Below are positions 53,794 to 60,233 of a DNA stretch of 60,233 nt, one piece after another. The DNA lies in NCBI RefSeq assembly GCF_900091855.1, contig NZ_FMCH01000523.1, positions 1 through 60,233 of the forward strand, written 5' to 3'. The stretch is from Streptomyces sp. DvalAA-14 (GTDB lineage Bacteria > Actinomycetota > Actinomycetes > Streptomycetales > Streptomycetaceae). The translations under genes were made by a program, and so were the position numbers. Every line of letters begins with the position of its first letter. Position 1 is the first letter of the stretch. The notes beneath the pieces are model-generated. The model was not told the DNA's origin, searched no databases, and saw only the letters and a program-made list of their open reading frames with translations.

Positions 53794-54450
53794 CTACAGG
53801 AAGGGAGTGAGCAGTGCTGTGGCGATGCCGGTCAGATGGTCGGCGAGGGCGCGGGCGTCGTCGGGCATGCCGTCGTCCAGCCATTCGATGATCACTTCTG
53901 AAAGGCCCGCCGCCAGCGCGACGACCGCGCGGTGGTGCCGGAGCGGGTCTCGGGGGTGGCGCTGCAGGGCCGTGCTGATGAACGCGCTGAACCGCCTGGC
54001 GTCCTCCCGTATGACCTCGCGGCGGTGCGGTTCCATCTGCGGGGCGCTGAGGTAGATGATGCGGGCCGACCGGGGGTCGGCGGCGAGCATGGTGGCCAAG
54101 GCGGTCATCATCGGGCTCAGCAGCGCCCTGAGGGTGGCGGGGTGCCGAGGGGCGGCGGCTTCGAGGCCGGCGAGCAGCCAGTCGTTCCGCTCCTTCTGCA
54201 CCGCGACGAGCAGGGCGCTTCGGTCGGTGAAGTGCTCGTAGAAATAGCGTTTCGCCACTTTGGCGTGGGAACAGACATCGGCAACGGTGACGTCTTCGTA
54301 GGAGCGAGCCGCAAACAGTTCGAGTGCGGCCTGCATGAGGCGCCCGCGCCGGTCGGCCGCGCGTTCGTCCGGGGTCCGGCCGAGGTAGGTACCGCGCGTG
54401 GAGGTGGCGTGCGAAGCAAGCGCGGGGATTGTAGGGGCGGGTGCGTCCAC
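53794..54450 (-). CDS. TetR-family transcriptional regulator
   Basis: This is a 218-residue protein from GTG 54450. The reading continues open far upstream, but only as the antisense of a lectin gene. The HTH is RRGRLMQAALELFAARSYED, VTVADVCSHAKVAKRYFYEH, FTDRSALLVAV. The ligand domain contains APRHPATLRALLSPMMTALA, ARIIYLSAPQMEPHRREVIR and RAVVALAAGLSEVIIEWLDD. The start lacks a strong ribosome site and is the weakest point of the call. It lies immediately left of the glycoside hydrolase block on the same strand and could regulate it or an unseen target. Confidence 0.85.
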   Translation of the reverse strand: MDAPAPTIPALASHATSTRGTYLGRTPDERAADRRGRLMQAALELFAARSYEDVTVADVCSHAKVAKRYFYEHFTDRSALLVAVQKERNDWLLAGLEAAAPRHPATLRALLSPMMTALATMLAADPRSARIIYLSAPQMEPHRREVIREDARRFSAFISTALQRHPRDPLRHHRAVVALAAGLSEVIIEWLDDGMPDDARALADHLTGIATALLTPFL

Positions 54451-54562
54451 GGCTGCATCGTATGCACAGGCGCCGAGCCGCTGGTGCGGGGGTGTCGGCT
54501 GACAGTGGCTTTCGCAGGAGGTGGCCCGGTAGCCCGTCGTGCCTGTGTGGGGGTGATGCGAC

Positions 54563-54599
54563 CCGGGCCGGCCGTGCGTGAGGTGCGCGGCCGGCCCGG
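54563..54599 (-). terminator. Terminator after the first CBM13 hydrolase gene
   Basis: CCGGGCCGGCCG (54563-54574) pairs perfectly with CGGCCGGCCCGG (54588-54599), 39 bases beyond the stop codon. Confidence 0.78.
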
Positions 54600-54638
54600 A
54601 AAAGGCCGTTCTGTCAGCCGAAGCTGGGTGCGCTCGGA

Positions 54639-56678
54639 TCAGGGGATGGCCCAGTGCTGGTTGTTTCCGTTGTCGCAGGTCCAGATCAGCAGTTGGGTGC
54701 CGTTGGCGGTGTTGCCGCCGGGGTCGTCCAGGCATTTGCCGGAGGCGGGGTTGACCAGGGTGCCGTTGGTGACGGTCCACTGTTGGGCCCCGGTGCCGTT
54801 GCAGGTGTAGAGCTGCACCGGGGTGCCGTCGGCGGTGCCGGCCGCCTGGACGTCCAGGCAGGCGCCGTTGATGCGGATCGTGCCGTCGGCCTGGCGGGTC
54901 CAGGTCTGAGCGGGGGTGCTGTTGCAGTCCCACATCTGGACGTGCGTGCCGTTCGCGCTGGAACCGGCGTTGTCGTCGGCGCACTTGTTGCTGTTGACAT
55001 CGGACAGGATGGTGCCGGTGGCCGGAGTCGGCTGGCTGCCGGTGAGGGTGATGTCCACCGTGTGCGTGCCGGTCAGCGACGCCGGCACGGAGTTCGCGGT
55101 GCTCGCGGCGCCGTCGAGCTTGAAGGAGCTGACCACGTTGCCCGCGCCGTGCAGCGCGATGGTCAAGGTGGCGCCCCGGTACTGCACACCGGACAAGGTG
55201 GCGTCTCCCCAGCCGGCCGGCAGGGTGGGCTTGAAGGTGATCCCACCGGTGGTGAAGTTCAGCCCGAACAGGTCGTTGTCGATCATCCGCAGGTACGCCG
55301 TCGCCGACCACGTCTGGTCCGGGGCGGCGCCCCAGTGGCCGCCGGTCTGCCAGCCGCCGTCCACTGCGCCGGTCTGGGCGTTGTAGATCTCGGCGAACTG
55401 GCCGCTGGTGTTGGCGAGCCGGGCGAGGTTCTGCACTTCGTTGGCGAAACGCGGCTGGTTGCCGGACTGCGCGGCGGCGTCGGCCCAGTACCCCTCGACC
55501 ATCGGCCACACCACGACGTTGTGCCGTCCCGGCTGGGCGTCGCTGTAGCGGGCGTAGTTCGGGTAGGTGTCGACGATGCCATTGGGCTGCAGGTGGGCGT
55601 TGGCCAAGATGGACTGGGCCTGGGCGGGGCTGGCGATACCGAAGAGGATGGCGAAGGACAGGCCGGTGCCCTCCTCGGTCGGGTCGAGCTGGCCGGACAG
55701 GCTGTCGTTGCCGTGGACGAAGTAGCCGTACAGGCCCTTGCCGGCGTTCCACAGGTGGTTGTTGATCGCACTCTTCAGGCTGTCGGCCTGCGAGTTGAGG
55801 GCATTGACCTCGCTGGCGGACTTGCCCAGCGCCGCAGCCATCAGCGCGGCGCTGCGGTAGGCCTGGTAGTACACCGCGTTGGTGCTGAGCGTCATCATCG
55901 TGGACGTGGCCGCGTAGTCCCCGACGTAGCCGCCGTGGCTCTCGGTGGCGTCCGCGGGCGGGGCCGGATAGCCCGCGATCCCGTCGTTGAAGAAGGCCGG
56001 CCCCTGGAACAGGCCGTAGGAGGAGTTGTAGTTCGCGCTCTTGCGGGTGTTGAGGGTGTTGGTGGTCGCCTGGTAGGCGTTGGTCAGGAAGGACTGGTCG
56101 CCGGTGACCAGGTAGTGGTTCCAGGCGCCGATCGCCCAGACGACCTGGTCCCACTGCTCGTTGTCCTGCTGCACGATGAGCTGCCCGTTGGACTGCTTGA
56201 CCACCGCCGACCACAGGGTGTTCGCAGCCTGCTTCGGTTCCAGCAGGCTGGCCGCGTTCCAGGAGTTGACCGCCGCGTCCCGCGTCCACGGCTGTGCGTA
56301 ACCGCCGCCGGCCCGGATGAACGTCTGCGGGTTGCTGGTCATCAGCCCGGAGGAGTTGTAGACCGACGGGTCGTACGACACCGTGTTGGTGTCCAGCAGG
56401 TTCGTCAGCGCCTTGGTGTAGGCCGCGCCCAGCGTCGACTGTGTGGTCCCGTTGGCGAATGTCAGGGTCGGGCGAGGAGCACCCGTCGCGGCCGCCGCGG
56501 TGGCCCCCGGATGCCCCACGCCGGACACGCCCGCTGCTGCCAGGGCCAGCGCGCCGAGGCCGACCAGCAGACGTGAGCGACGCCGCGGAACACCGGACAC
56601 CGGGATGCGGCCGCCGTACCCTTCGGGCTTGGTGGGCTTCGGCCCCGAAGGTGGTTGTGGGTGGTGACGTCTGATCAT
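54639..56678 (-). CDS. Secreted (alpha/alpha)6-type glycoside hydrolase with ricin-lectin domain
   Basis: The 679-residue protein starts at ATG 56678 (GGAGAG 6 bases upstream). Signal: PRRRSRLLVGLGALALAAAG, twin-arginine-like, cleaved near ATAAAATGA. The catalytic region has FIRAGGGYAQPWTRDAAVNS, WNAASLLEPKQAANTLW, VQQDNEQWDQVVWAIGAWNH, WPMVEGYWADAAAQ and GGHWGAAPDQTWSATAYLRM. Repeated Trp-rich helices and acidic residues in WTRDA and QWDQ fit the alpha/alpha-barrel clan of GH63-like or related trimming glycosidases; I cannot fix the family. The C-terminal 130 residues are a CBM13 beta-trefoil with repeated CLDxxxGxTxxGTxVQLWxCN and QxW. It heads a block of three lectin-tailed enzymes. Confidence 0.78.
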   Translation of the reverse strand: MIRRHHPQPPSGPKPTKPEGYGGRIPVSGVPRRRSRLLVGLGALALAAAGVSGVGHPGATAAAATGAPRPTLTFANGTTQSTLGAAYTKALTNLLDTNTVSYDPSVYNSSGLMTSNPQTFIRAGGGYAQPWTRDAAVNSWNAASLLEPKQAANTLWSAVVKQSNGQLIVQQDNEQWDQVVWAIGAWNHYLVTGDQSFLTNAYQATTNTLNTRKSANYNSSYGLFQGPAFFNDGIAGYPAPPADATESHGGYVGDYAATSTMMTLSTNAVYYQAYRSAALMAAALGKSASEVNALNSQADSLKSAINNHLWNAGKGLYGYFVHGNDSLSGQLDPTEEGTGLSFAILFGIASPAQAQSILANAHLQPNGIVDTYPNYARYSDAQPGRHNVVVWPMVEGYWADAAAQSGNQPRFANEVQNLARLANTSGQFAEIYNAQTGAVDGGWQTGGHWGAAPDQTWSATAYLRMIDNDLFGLNFTTGGITFKPTLPAGWGDATLSGVQYRGATLTIALHGAGNVVSSFKLDGAASTANSVPASLTGTHTVDITLTGSQPTPATGTILSDVNSNKCADDNAGSSANGTHVQMWDCNSTPAQTWTRQADGTIRINGACLDVQAAGTADGTPVQLYTCNGTGAQQWTVTNGTLVNPASGKCLDDPGGNTANGTQLLIWTCDNGNNQHWAIP

Positions 56679-56813
56679 GTACGACTCTCCGATGAGAACG
56701 TTGTCGGTCTCGGGTCTCGGGTCACGGCACGAAGTGCCGAGGTCGGTCGGTCTCGGCTTCCAGCAGATGTCGGCGACGGGAGCGGAAGCGAGACCGTCGA
56801 GCGGGGCGGCGGG

Positions 56814-58259
56814 TCAGGCCCGGCTCCACTTCTGGTTGGCGCCGCCGTTGCAGGTCCAGATCTCCAGCAGGGTGCCGTCGGTCGTGCCCTGGCCGGTGGC
56901 GTCCAGGCACTTGCCCGAGGCGGGGTTGACGACGGTGCCGTCCGGGTTCAGGGACCACTGCTGGGCGCCGGTGCCGTTGCAGTCGTAGATCTGTACCGGG
57001 GTGCCGTCGGCGGTGCCGGCCGAGCGGACGTCGAGGCACTTGGTGCCGTAGACGGTCAGTTGTCCCGAGGCGGTGGCCCAGGACTGGTTGGCTCCGCCGT
57101 TGCAGTCCCACAGCGCGACCTGCGTCCCACTGGTCTGAGCGGCGTTGGGGACGTCCACGCACCGGGAGGACTCCTGTCCGCGCAGGACGCCGGTTGTGGA
57201 CTCTGTGCCGCTTCCCTGCGCGGCGACGAGCGCGGCTGCTGCGCTGGCCTGGCTGGTGGGGGTCCACTGGGCGAACGGGCCGACGAAGGAGTTGCCCTGC
57301 TGGCCGGAGCTGCTGGTGTCGTTGGTGATGATCGAGTTGGCGGTCGTGGTGAGGAAGGAGTCGTATTGGGTGGTCCTGGCCGCGGTGGCCAGGGCTCGCA
57401 GGTAGCGGGCGAAGATGCCCTTGAATGCCTGCCCGTCCCCCGTGCAGTTGGGTTCGCAGCCCTCGTACAGCACGCCGTTCTTGTTGAACCGCTGGGTGGC
57501 CGCGGTGGCGATCGACTCGGCCGTGGTCAGCAGGGAGGTGTCGCCGGTGGCGCGGGACTGCTCGATGAGGCCCTGGAGGATGACGCCCTGGTTGTAGGTG
57601 TAGTTCGCGGTGTTGAAGGTGCAGCCGGAGACGTTGATGCCGTCGCGGACGAGGTTGCCGTTGATCAGGCCCGAGTTCTTGAACCAGTTCCATTCGCTGG
57701 TCGCCCAGCCGCCGTAGGTGGTGTCGCCCGGGATGCGGTTGTGCAGTCCGGCACTGGCGGCGAGGAAGAGTTCATTGGCGATGGAGGCCTTGTACTGCTT
57801 GGCGGTGCTCCAGTAGACGCCGCCGCCACAGGCGCTGTCCCAGTAGTTGTGCATGTAGTTGGTGGTGGTCTTGGCCATGTTCAGGTAGTCGGTGTTGCCG
57901 GTGAGGTCGTAGGCCTGGAGCCACGCCAGGGCCCACCAGCCGGTGTCGTCGATGTAGTCGTTGGTGAAGTTGCTGTTCTTGGCGTACGCGCCGGTGATGG
58001 CGTAGTCGTAACTCCGGTCGCCGGTGGTCTGCTCGTAGGTCATCAGGGTGCTCAGCGACACCGCCGAGGTCCACCAACCGCCGGCGTCGATCCGGCCGCT
58101 GTTCGCGTCGTAGGACTTCATGAGGACGGCGATGCTGTTGGAAGCCGGCGTCGAAGCCGCCCGGGCGCCGCCGATGGTGTTCGAAGCCACCACCAGCAGC
58201 AGGCCCAGGAGCGGGACCACCGACCGGAGCAGCCATCTCTTCAGAGTGTTCGCGTTCAT
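56814..58259 (-). CDS. Secreted GH76 endo-alpha-1,6-mannanase with CBM13
   Basis: The 481-residue protein starts at ATG 58259 (GGAAG 7 bases upstream). Sec signal: LKRWLLRSVVPLLGLLLVVA, ending near GARA. The GH76 barrel shows YDANSGRIDAGGWWTSAVSL, the catalytic double-Asp motif NDYIDDTGWWALAWLQAYDL, GGGVYWS, KASIANELFLAASAGLH and YTYNQGVILQGLIEQSRATG. VLYEGCEPNCTGDGQAFKGI is typical of actinobacterial members. A CBM13 lectin (CVDVPNAAQTSGTQVALWDC, then two more trefoil units) fills the last 125 residues. It likely cuts alpha-1,6-mannan of fungal or yeast walls. It is probably co-regulated with the flanking lectin-tailed genes. Confidence 0.92.
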   Translation of the reverse strand: MNANTLKRWLLRSVVPLLGLLLVVASNTIGGARAASTPASNSIAVLMKSYDANSGRIDAGGWWTSAVSLSTLMTYEQTTGDRSYDYAITGAYAKNSNFTNDYIDDTGWWALAWLQAYDLTGNTDYLNMAKTTTNYMHNYWDSACGGGVYWSTAKQYKASIANELFLAASAGLHNRIPGDTTYGGWATSEWNWFKNSGLINGNLVRDGINVSGCTFNTANYTYNQGVILQGLIEQSRATGDTSLLTTAESIATAATQRFNKNGVLYEGCEPNCTGDGQAFKGIFARYLRALATAARTTQYDSFLTTTANSIITNDTSSSGQQGNSFVGPFAQWTPTSQASAAAALVAAQGSGTESTTGVLRGQESSRCVDVPNAAQTSGTQVALWDCNGGANQSWATASGQLTVYGTKCLDVRSAGTADGTPVQIYDCNGTGAQQWSLNPDGTVVNPASGKCLDATGQGTTDGTLLEIWTCNGGANQKWSRA

Positions 58260-58392
58260 GTCGACTTCCACTTCGTGGGGGGATACAGGAATGTCGTCCG
58301 TCGGGCTTGCGGGGTGTGAGGGCGGCTGGCGCCCGGGCAGGTGGCGTCGGCGGCCGGCGGACCGGCCGGCCGTCGGCGTCCCGGGCAGCGCG

Positions 58393-58563
58393 TCAGCCGG
58401 GGAGGTTCCATTGCTGGTTGGCGCCGTTGTCGCAGTCCCAGATCTCCAGCGGGGTGCCGTCGGCGGAGTTGCCACCGGTGGCGTCCAGGCAGCTTCCCAG
58501 GACGCGCAGGCTGCTGTCGGACTGCACCGACCAGTACTGCGCGGCGTTGTCAGACAGGGCGTC
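58393..58563 (-). pseudogene. Orphan ricin-lectin (CBM13) C-terminal stub
   Basis: The minus strand encodes DNAAQYWSVQSDSSLRVLGS, CLDATGGNSADGTPLEIWDC and DNGANQQWNLPG, then a stop at 58393. This is the last one and a half units of a beta-trefoil with no enzyme attached. It sits between the GH76 and GH59 genes, evidence of a deleted fourth lectin-tailed gene. Confidence 0.72.
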
Positions 58564-58628
58564 GGGGGCCGTCGGCAGATGCGCGGGGCCGGAGGGCCGC
58601 CCGCGGCGGGCTCGGCCGCCATGTGGTG

Positions 58629-58671
58629 CCCGGCCGGGGCGGGTGCGGGCAGGGCACCCGCCCGGGCCGGG
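58629..58671 (-). terminator. Terminator after the GH59 gene
   Basis: An 18-base stem (58629-58646 with 58654-58671) has one mismatch and a 7-base loop. It lies 17 bases beyond the GH59 stop. Confidence 0.7.
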
Positions 58672-58687
58672 GTAGGAGGAGGACCGC

Positions 58688-60233
58688 TCAGCTGCCGGGC
58701 AGCTTCCATTGCTGGTTGCTGCCGCCGTTGCAGTCCCAGATGTCGAGCTGGGTGCCGTTGTCGGTGTCGAAACCGGGGATGTCGAGGCACCGTCCCGAGG
58801 CGGGGTTGACCAGCGTGCCGCCGGTGATCTGCCACTGCTGGTTGGCCCCGCCGTTGCAGTCCCACAGCTCGACGAGCGTGCCGTTGGCCGTGCTGCCCCC
58901 GCCGGTGATGTCCAAGCACTTACCCGACGCCTGGAGACTGCCGTTGCTGTAGGTCCAGTTCTGGGCCGGGGTGTTGTTGCAGTCCCATATGTCGGCCTTG
59001 GTGCCGTTGGCCGACGAACCGGTGTAGTCGTCCAGGCACTTCGTGCCGTTCAGACCCGAGGAGATGGGACCGGTCGGCGGCTGCGCGGTGCCGGTGCCCG
59101 GCGTGATCGACAGGTTGTCGAACTGGTCGGTGCGGTAGCCCTGGATGCCCAGCCCCGCCTGCCCGGACAGGAACGAGGAGTCGGTCACCGATCCGATCTG
59201 CTTGCCGTCCACCTTGGCGCTGATCGTCGTGCCCTGGAAAGTGAAGGACAGGTTGTGCCACGTCTGCGTGCCCAGCGCGGTCGTCGTCCCGGTGGCCAGC
59301 GTGTGGTTCGACCCGTCGGTGTACATCTTCTCGATCCACCACTGTCCGGTGTCCCGGATGCGGAAGTAGTACGCGTTCATGTGCGACTGCGGTCGCTGCT
59401 GGGTGTTGGCCCGTCCCAGCAGCTCCGTGGTGCCGGCGCTGCGCAGGTACACGTCGGAGCTGACGGTGTAGTTGGACCACGTGGTGTCACCGATCAGCGA
59501 ATAGGTGTCGGAGTCGTCCTGCCACTCGATCGGCTTGACCGGTGCCATCTGCTGGAGGCACTGACCGGAGCGGCCCGAGCACGGCTGGGCCTCGAAGGCG
59601 CCCTGCATGTCGGACAGGTACGTCGCCTCCGAACCCGACGAGTAGCCGTCGAAGTTGTCGCTGTAGGGCAGGGCGAGCGCGTGCCCGGCAGGACCGGTCG
59701 CTGTTCCCTTGCCCTGCCCGGTGGTGGTGGTCACCGTGTATACGTAACCAGGCTGAAGTGTCAGGGAGTAGGAGCCGCCCGCAGGGGTGACGTCCTGGGT
59801 GTGGACGAAGTCCGTCGCCGCGCTGGGAGAGTTCACCCGGGTCGCCCACACGTGGGCGGTGCCGGTGGACAGGCCGCCCTGGACGTGCAGGTTCACCGTC
59901 TGCGCGGCGGTTGCGGTGGTGGTCTCCAGCACGGTGGAGTAGTCGCTGCCGTTCGGGGACTTGAGCGTGATGTAGGCGCCGTTGGACTCGGAGCCGCCGA
60001 GGTAGCCCGAGGCGGAGTCGATGAACTTCCAGCCGGGCTGGGCGAATTGGGTGACCTGCGCGGTCGCCCAGGTGTCCTCCCCCACGGAGTACGCCCCCGA
60101 CCAGGGCGAAGGCGCGGTGAGCAGGCCCACGGTGCTGTAAGGCAGGTTGGGGTAGATCGCGGCGATGAGCGGCCAGTTGAGGTAGGCGGTCAGCTTGGCG
60201 TCGGTGTACCCGCGCACGATGGAGCGGATCAGT
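58688..60233 (-). CDS. GH59 galactocerebrosidase-like enzyme with CBM13, 5' end beyond the window
   Basis: The open frame runs off the right edge, so the N-terminal barrel is missing; 514 residues are visible. RGYTDAKLTAYLNWPLIAAI, YPNLPYSTVGLLTAPSPWSG and TQFAQPGWKFIDSASGYLGG followed by SNGAYITLKSPNGSDYSTVL are characteristic of the late barrel and beta-sandwich of GH59 galactosylceramidases. The central lectin-like domain has YSDNFDGYSSGSEATYLSDM, WSNYTVSSDVYLR and FQGTTISAKVDGKQIG. A CBM13 trefoil follows (CLDDYTGSSANGT, CLDITGGGSTANGTLVELWD, CLDIPGFDTDNGTQLDIWDC). A secreted beta-galactosidase on glycolipid or galactan is the likely role. Confidence 0.88.
   Translation of the reverse strand, partial: LIRSIVRGYTDAKLTAYLNWPLIAAIYPNLPYSTVGLLTAPSPWSGAYSVGEDTWATAQVTQFAQPGWKFIDSASGYLGGSESNGAYITLKSPNGSDYSTVLETTTATAAQTVNLHVQGGLSTGTAHVWATRVNSPSAATDFVHTQDVTPAGGSYSLTLQPGYVYTVTTTTGQGKGTATGPAGHALALPYSDNFDGYSSGSEATYLSDMQGAFEAQPCSGRSGQCLQQMAPVKPIEWQDDSDTYSLIGDTTWSNYTVSSDVYLRSAGTTELLGRANTQQRPQSHMNAYYFRIRDTGQWWIEKMYTDGSNHTLATGTTTALGTQTWHNLSFTFQGTTISAKVDGKQIGSVTDSSFLSGQAGLGIQGYRTDQFDNLSITPGTGTAQPPTGPISSGLNGTKCLDDYTGSSANGTKADIWDCNNTPAQNWTYSNGSLQASGKCLDITGGGSTANGTLVELWDCNGGANQQWQITGGTLVNPASGRCLDIPGFDTDNGTQLDIWDCNGGSNQQWKLPGS

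Noticed and set aside
53794..56289. An 831-residue TetR fusion protein
   Set aside because: The first 600 residues are the wrong-frame reading of the lectin-tailed hydrolase gene on the same strand; the TetR gene starts at GTG 54450.

Overview
The window reads as a high-GC actinomycete chromosome arm, most like Streptomyces or a close streptomycete relative. The evidence is strong GC bias at third codon positions, GTG and TTG starts with GGAGG-type ribosome binding sites, Tat-type signal peptides, ricin-lectin-tailed glycoside hydrolases, a DUF6221 protein, and a litter of broken insertion sequences of the types common in Streptomyces. I saw no rRNA, tRNA or CRISPR array.

Layout. 0-2.7 kb: the 5' part of a large secreted protein of repeated beta-sandwich-like units, on the minus strand and cut by the window edge. 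2.8-5.2 kb: remnants of IS4 and IS1380 transposases, a TehA-type transporter fragment and a hypothetical gene. 5.3-10.2 kb: an RraA-like protein, a flavodoxin-fold reductase with a 173-bp MITE at its stop codon, a hypothetical protein, and a divergent SDR/TetR pair with clear palindromic operators. 10.3-12.8 kb: MFS, IS and unknown fragments. 12.8-16.7 kb: a secreted GH3 beta-glucosidase convergent with a ROK regulator. 17.1-19.9 kb: an XRE-family regulator divergent from a carboxymuconolactone decarboxylase-SDR-cupin operon. 20-28 kb: a graveyard of IS110, IS5, Tn3, IS701 and integrase-core fragments. It also holds two in-frame chimeric ORFs, a broken defence-like pair (an Abi-type nuclease protein and a DpdA-like protein), a 53-residue secreted cysteine peptide, and an intact Lrp/amino-acid dehydrogenase/VOC module.

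28.0-47.8 kb is the centrepiece, a natural-product cluster. A CoA transferase and an enoyl-CoA hydratase face left. Facing right are an NRPS (C-A-PCP-TE), an NRPS-PKS hybrid (A-PCP-C-A-PCP-KS-KR-ACP-TE, with no AT and one frameshift), a TauD-type dioxygenase, and a GMC oxidoreductase with its small subunit. The NRPS + hybrid + TauD trio, with branched-aliphatic and proline-like adenylation pockets, matches what I remember of the detoxin/rimosamide clan. The oxidoreductase pair and the acyl-CoA genes would make this a variant. I infer that the hybrid joins a Val/Ile-type residue to proline, extends it with a malonate-derived unit and reduces the ketone. The dioxygenase would hydroxylate the proline ring, and the stand-alone module would add one more residue.

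48.1-53.5 kb: a DUF6221 gene and IS scars, then a collapsed NRPS relic (truncated A fused in frame to the end of a C domain, then PCP-C), a RidA imine deaminase and a frameshifted alpha/beta hydrolase with a cysteine nucleophile elbow. 53.8-60.2 kb: a TetR regulator and three secreted carbohydrate-active enzymes (an alpha/alpha-barrel hydrolase, a GH76 mannanase and a GH59 galactocerebrosidase-like enzyme), each ending in a ricin-type lectin, plus one orphan lectin stub. All functional statements come from reading sequence by eye; no database search was possible.
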